A stretch of 64,000 nt of DNA, taken from Desulfotruncus arcticus DSM 17038 (GTDB taxonomy: Bacteria > Bacillota > Desulfotomaculia > Desulfotomaculales > Desulfallaceae). The number at the start of each line of letters is the position of its first letter. Position 1 is the first letter of the stretch. A program made the position numbers and the translations under genes. Location of the stretch: assembly GCF_900113335.1 (NCBI RefSeq), contig NZ_FOOX01000010.1, positions 124,001 through 188,000 of the forward strand. The letters run 5' to 3'. Shown here in pieces: positions 60,623-64,000 of the stretch. Under the pieces are notes generated by a model that saw only the letters and a program-made list of their open reading frames with translations, made no database searches and was not told the origin of the DNA.

Positions 60623-60748
60623 TAAAGAAGACTTGGTTCAGGTGGGGTTTTGACCCCACTGAACCTTAGTCGCACTTATTTCGAGTTTATCGCCGCTTAA
60701 CTCCCGCCTGTAGAGGCGGTAGTATTAGCGGCGGTTAACGAGATTAAA
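60623..60748 (-). repeat. Two-hairpin dispersed element, copy 4
   Basis: 126 bp, inverse to copy 1, with one base lost in the second hairpin and two substitutions in the first (GGCGGTAGTATTAGCGG), so it has begun to decay. It fills the space between gntR, whose stop codon it provides, and the livG ribosome binding site. Confidence 0.9.
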
Positions 60749-61376
60749 TCGCCTTGATGATGCGATTTCTACTGGCTTCAATTTGGGTTATAACTGCTTT
60801 TCTGGCGTTATTACCATCTCTGTTTTGAATACATTGAACTAATTCTTGATGCTCTCTATACATATCGGACGGGTCACCTGTAATTAAATCGGAATAAAGA
60901 ACCCTTTGCAGTTGATTAAGCACAATAGATAAAAATTTATACAAATATTGATTTTCCGCCCCCCTGGCTATAGTCATGTGAAAATCATAATTGATACGCA
61001 TAAACGCATATGTATTTTCTTGATTGTCCTGACATTCCCGGGAAAGTCTGATTAAGCTGTTTAACCATTCAGCTGAAATATTTTTAGCAGCCATTTCAGC
61101 TGCCGCCCCCTCCAGTATTATCCTCATTTGAAACAGGTCTGACAGGTCTTTTACATCCACCCTGCTTACCAGAAAGCCTTTTTGGGGCAACAATTCAACA
61201 AGTCCTTCATGTTTTAACGCATTTAAACTGTCCCTGACAGGAGTCTTGCTGACATTAAATCGTTCTGCCATTTCACCAGCGGTAATAATGTCACCCGGTA
61301 ACAACTTGTTGTAAATGATCAGATCTTTTAACTGTTGATATACGTCCTGAGTTAAAGATTTTTTCTTATTTTTCAT
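60744..61376 (-). CDS. GntR-family transcriptional regulator (FCD/FadR subfamily)
   Basis: A 210-residue regulator with an N-terminal winged helix (DVYQQLKDLIIYNKLLPGDIITAGEMAERFNVSKTPVRDSLNALKHEGLVELLPQKGF) and a C-terminal FCD ligand domain (LFQMRIILEGAAAEMAAKN, NYDFHMTIARGAENQYL, EHQELVQCIQNRDGNNARKAVITQI) with the metal-binding Asp and His residues. It probably controls the downstream transporter and amidohydrolase cluster in response to an acid intermediate. ATG 61376 has GGAG nine nucleotides upstream. The stop codon TAA is the first bases of the dispersed element. Confidence 0.9.
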   Translation of the reverse strand: MKNKKKSLTQDVYQQLKDLIIYNKLLPGDIITAGEMAERFNVSKTPVRDSLNALKHEGLVELLPQKGFLVSRVDVKDLSDLFQMRIILEGAAAEMAAKNISAEWLNSLIRLSRECQDNQENTYAFMRINYDFHMTIARGAENQYLYKFLSIVLNQLQRVLYSDLITGDPSDMYREHQELVQCIQNRDGNNARKAVITQIEASRNRIIKAI

Positions 61377-61510
61377 TATTTCGATCTCCATAAATGCAAT
61401 ATTTTAATAGCTATCTTTTCACCCCCATCGCTATAATTAAAACTATGAATGATTCAATTGCTCAATTAGTTGTATGCTTAGTGTTTTGCATGGTTCAATA
61501 AAAATACAGA

Positions 61511-61640
61511 TGATATTCCCGTGATATATCAGTTGAGTCATAAAAATATAAAAGCCTTTTTCGGAAGTACTATCATCCGAAAAAGGCTCCTTCGCCACAC
61601 AAGCCGCAACACTGCATGGCTTATGGTTTATTAATCTCTA
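61511..61640 (-). ncRNA. Tandem small-RNA-like unit, copy 1
   Basis: A 130-bp unit repeated 33 bp further on. Read on the minus strand it has a first hairpin (CATAAGCC...GGCTTGTG), an unpaired GGCGAAGGAG stretch, then a terminator (AGCCTTTTTCGG / CCGAAAAAGGCT) followed by TTTATATTTT. One U-G pair in the first hairpin forms only on this strand, which sets the orientation. No ORF. Function unknown. Confidence 0.6.
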
Positions 61641-61673
61641 ATAAATTAATTTTTATTTTCCTAAATATACTAA

Positions 61674-61802
61674 TGATATTCCTGTGATATATCAGTTGAG
61701 GCATAAAATATAAAAGCCTTTTTCGGAAGTACTATCATCCGAAAAAGGCTCCTTCGCCACATAAGCTGCAACACTGCATAGCTTATGGTTTATTAATTTC
61801 TA
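61674..61802 (-). ncRNA. Tandem small-RNA-like unit, copy 2
   Basis: About 95% identical to copy 1 by eye. In the first hairpin CATAAGCT pairs with AGCTTATG where copy 1 has CATAAGCC with GGCTTGTG: a C-G pair has become U-A and a U-G pair has become U-A. The terminator is unchanged. The rest of the interval 61392-61920 shows no gene. Confidence 0.6.
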
Positions 61803-61920
61803 CTTAATATTTCTTTACAAATTAGCATGAACATGAGCTATTGTCAATAATTATTTATTATATGTCATGGTCTTTTGTCATCTTGGCCCGAGAAACCGCG
61901 TGGATAATTGTCAATCTTTG

Positions 61921-63666
61921 CTAAAGCTTGAACTTTTTGATCATATCTTCCAGTTCCATCGAAATTTCGTTTAATTCAATTGATGAAGCTGATACTTCCT
62001 CCATAGCAGCTGTCTGTTCCTCGGTAGTGGCTGCCACGTTCTGCACCGCCCCGGCAACCTCTTCGGCAAAGGTGGCAATCTCACTGGACTTCCTGTCCAA
62101 ATCCCGCACCAATTCTATTATTTTTATGAGCGATTGGCTCACCCCCTGCACTACCCGGTCACCCTCGCCCACTTTTTCCCTGGTGTTATTGATATCTTTG
62201 ATGGCATTTTCCGACTGAATCTGCACTTCGCCGATAACCATGCTTATTTCTTTAGCCGATTGGGCCGAGCCCTCTGCCAGCTTTCTGACCTCTTCCGCCA
62301 CCACCGCGAAACCTCTCCCGGCATCCCCGGCCCGGGCCGCCTCAATGGCGGCGTTTAACGCCAGCAGGTTGGTTTGGTCGGCAATTGAATTGATGGTGTC
62401 CACAAAATTTCCTATTTTATCAATGGCAGTCCTCAACGAGTCCATTGAAGCGGCCAACTGTCCGTCTGATGTTTTTATTTCCCGCATGGTACTTAAAACA
62501 ACGTCAATGTCCTTTTGCCCGTTGTCAGCCAGCCTGCTGGCCCCTTCCACCTCACTGGACATTTCTTTAATATTTCCCACCACATTGTCCACGGTAGCCG
62601 CCACCTCACCTATAGTAGCAGCATTTTCTGTGGCCGCAGTGGAGGTTTGCTCAGCCTGGGCCGCCAGCGTTTGGGCTGTACCGGTCACCTTGAAGCCTAT
62701 CCCGGCTATGCCGCCGATCAGCTCTTGCAAATCCCGGCGCATACTTTCGAAATTCCGGGCCAGCCCGCCGATTTCATCACGGAAATTTGATTTAATTTCC
62801 GTCGCCAGATCGCCTTTGGCTAGGCGGTCAGCCGCCCCCACCAGGTAATTAACCGGCCCGGTGATGCTCCTGGCAAAGAAATAACCCAGGATTATAGCTA
62901 CCACCAGAAAAACCGCCATAAACAAGCCGAGCTCGATTTCAGCAGAGCGCACATTGGCCAGGACTTCAGCCCTGACCTTCAATACCTCATTGTCTACATC
63001 GTCAATATAGAAACCGGTCCCGATTATCCAGTTCCAGGGCTTAAACAACTTAACGTAAGCCATTTTGGGATAACCGACAGTGGGGTCCTCACCGGGCTTG
63101 GACCAGTAATAGCTGATATCACCCTCGCCTTTTTCAGAGCAAATTTGATTCATTTCGCTGTATATTTTAGTCAAACGCACGTTGCTTTGAATAGTCTCAG
63201 ATTCCTTGGCCAACACCTGCCCGTCGTAATACAGCGATTTAACAGTGGAAAGGTCATCATCTGCCGAAAGATCCTGCCCGTTCATTTCAGGCTTGGTGGG
63301 GTGCATCACCATAATCGAACGGTCACCCCCGGTATGGATCCAGTAATACCCCTTATCCTGATCATACCTCATAGCCGCTATCCGCTTTAAAGCCCGCTGC
63401 TGCGCCTCCTCCCGGCTGAATTCCCCATCCTGCACCCTCTTTTCGTACTCATCTAAGATAGTACAGGCTATTTCAACAGAACTTTTCAATTTATCCCGAT
63501 GATCAGCCAACATCACCTCGCGGGTTCTAGCGGCGTTGGCTGCGCCAAGCTTAGAAAGATCCCGCATGCTTATATAACCGCCCACTATCGTTGGCAGTGC
63601 AACCAGTATAACCAGCATGGTGATAATTTTCCCCTGCAGGCTGCTAAAATTAACGCGAAGTTTCAT
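61921..63666 (-). CDS. Methyl-accepting chemotaxis protein with a Cache_2 sensor
   Basis: A 581-residue transmembrane chemoreceptor. Membrane helix 1 (about 12-34) is followed by an extracellular sCache_2 domain (about 50-225; [25 protein letters not shown] and [25 protein letters not shown] are typical), helix 2 (about 245-265), HAMP ([24 protein letters not shown]) and a full MCP signalling domain with the tip [36 protein letters not shown]. Cache_2 receptors usually sense small organic acids. It would feed CheA/CheW arrays; no che genes lie in the window. The tandem RNA units follow it downstream on the same strand. Confidence 0.93.
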   Translation of the reverse strand: MKLRVNFSSLQGKIITMLVILVALPTIVGGYISMRDLSKLGAANAARTREVMLADHRDKLKSSVEIACTILDEYEKRVQDGEFSREEAQQRALKRIAAMRYDQDKGYYWIHTGGDRSIMVMHPTKPEMNGQDLSADDDLSTVKSLYYDGQVLAKESETIQSNVRLTKIYSEMNQICSEKGEGDISYYWSKPGEDPTVGYPKMAYVKLFKPWNWIIGTGFYIDDVDNEVLKVRAEVLANVRSAEIELGLFMAVFLVVAIILGYFFARSITGPVNYLVGAADRLAKGDLATEIKSNFRDEIGGLARNFESMRRDLQELIGGIAGIGFKVTGTAQTLAAQAEQTSTAATENAATIGEVAATVDNVVGNIKEMSSEVEGASRLADNGQKDIDVVLSTMREIKTSDGQLAASMDSLRTAIDKIGNFVDTINSIADQTNLLALNAAIEAARAGDAGRGFAVVAEEVRKLAEGSAQSAKEISMVIGEVQIQSENAIKDINNTREKVGEGDRVVQGVSQSLIKIIELVRDLDRKSSEIATFAEEVAGAVQNVAATTEEQTAAMEEVSASSIELNEISMELEDMIKKFKL

Positions 63667-63872
63667 TTATGTATATACCTCCTAAATTTATTTCTTGTAC
63701 ATTAGATATTGTCTATGGCCTATGAATTCCCGATCAGCGCAAATAGCCACCTTAAATTTCCCAACGATCCCCCTTGATTTTGCAAATTTTGCTATTATTC
63801 TCGTATTTTTTACATAATTATAGAGTCATCGGGTATATTTAGCTATTATCCACGCAAGTTGATTTTTGCCAT

Positions 63873-63914
63873 AAAAAAAGGCAGGTATTTATCTGCCCAA
63901 GATAAATACCTGCC
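63873..63914 (-). terminator. Terminator of a gene beyond the right edge
   Basis: GGCAGGTATTTATC and GATAAATACCTGCC pair perfectly across TTGGGCA, followed on the minus strand by TTTTTTTA. The rest of 63667-64000 shows the MCP leader region and no gene. Confidence 0.9.
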
Positions 63915-64000
63915 CAATAAATCCAAGTATTTCAAATTAATTACTGATATAATTGACTTATGCGATGTTATTATTGTCGCTAATGGTCTAATTATCCTCC

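Noticed and set aside
1..64000. CRISPR arrays, tRNA or rRNA genes, phage genes, intact transposases
   Set aside because: No regular spacer-repeat array, no tRNA cloverleaf with conserved arms that I could see, no rRNA segments and no transposase or phage structural gene.

Overview
The window looks like chromosome of an anaerobic, endospore-forming Firmicute of the Desulfotomaculum/Pelotomaculum type (Peptococcaceae-like Clostridia). The evidence is an H-type small acid-soluble spore protein, a SigI/RsgI pair, rubrerythrin, a tungstate uptake system with molybdopterin-linked leader RNAs, a 4-hydroxybutyryl-CoA dehydratase, a c-di-GMP-I riboswitch and strong GGAGG ribosome binding sites with frequent TTG/GTG starts. 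The genus is inferred; no rRNA or tRNA gene was seen.

Layout. 0.1-3.1 kb: VanR/VanS-like two-component system with a serine D-Ala-D-Ala carboxypeptidase. 3.3-3.5 kb: a 6S-RNA-like transcript. 3.5-14.1 kb: a locus built on two divergent P-type ATPases with N-terminal HMA2-like domains. One is a conventional P2-type pump; the other is a CtpI-like 1538-residue protein whose first ATPase half is catalytically dead. Around them lie small membrane or coiled-coil proteins, two of them DUF5132-like, and an unannotated 27-residue membrane peptide. 14.4-23 kb: zinc-ribbon protein, YkgJ-family protein, MFS exporter, DUF4304 protein behind a Moco-like leader RNA, SspH, a GGDEF/HD-GYP protein, rubrerythrin and AsnRS.

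23.3-27.5 kb: an ArsB/NhaD-type transporter controlled by a c-di-GMP-I riboswitch, then molbindin, TupC-like ATPase and TupA-like binding protein without a permease gene, preceded by one full and one partial Moco-like element. 27.6-31.6 kb: UbiB-like kinase, alpha/beta hydrolase, YbaK and a DUF3298-like protein. 31.7-36.0 kb: the NAD de novo operon nadB-nadC-nadA-niaR behind one promoter with a likely NiaR operator. 36.2-49.8 kb: XRE regulator with recurring palindromes, metallophosphoesterase, CAP-domain protein, AhpD-like protein, 4-hydroxybutyryl-CoA dehydratase, YitT, SigI/RsgI, amidohydrolase, soluble chemoreceptor-like protein, DUF2680 protein and a second two-component system.

49.9-61.4 kb: one long minus-strand catabolic cluster. 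It holds a GntR regulator, a complete Liv-type ABC transporter, a creatininase-family amidase, an M20 amidohydrolase, a glutamine-synthetase-like ligase translationally overlapped with an amidohydrolase (a split FluG-like pair), and a Cys/Met-metabolism PLP enzyme. It probably imports and dismantles an amide- or amine-containing compound. 61.5-64 kb: a tandemly duplicated small-RNA-like element and a chemoreceptor.

Four copies of a ~127-bp two-hairpin element are scattered through the right half; one supplies the C-terminus of a protein and one the stop codon of gntR. The points most worth following up are the HMA2/ATPase/small-protein locus, the Moco-like leader in front of a DUF4304 gene, the covarying tandem RNA element, the permease-less tup cluster and the dispersed element.
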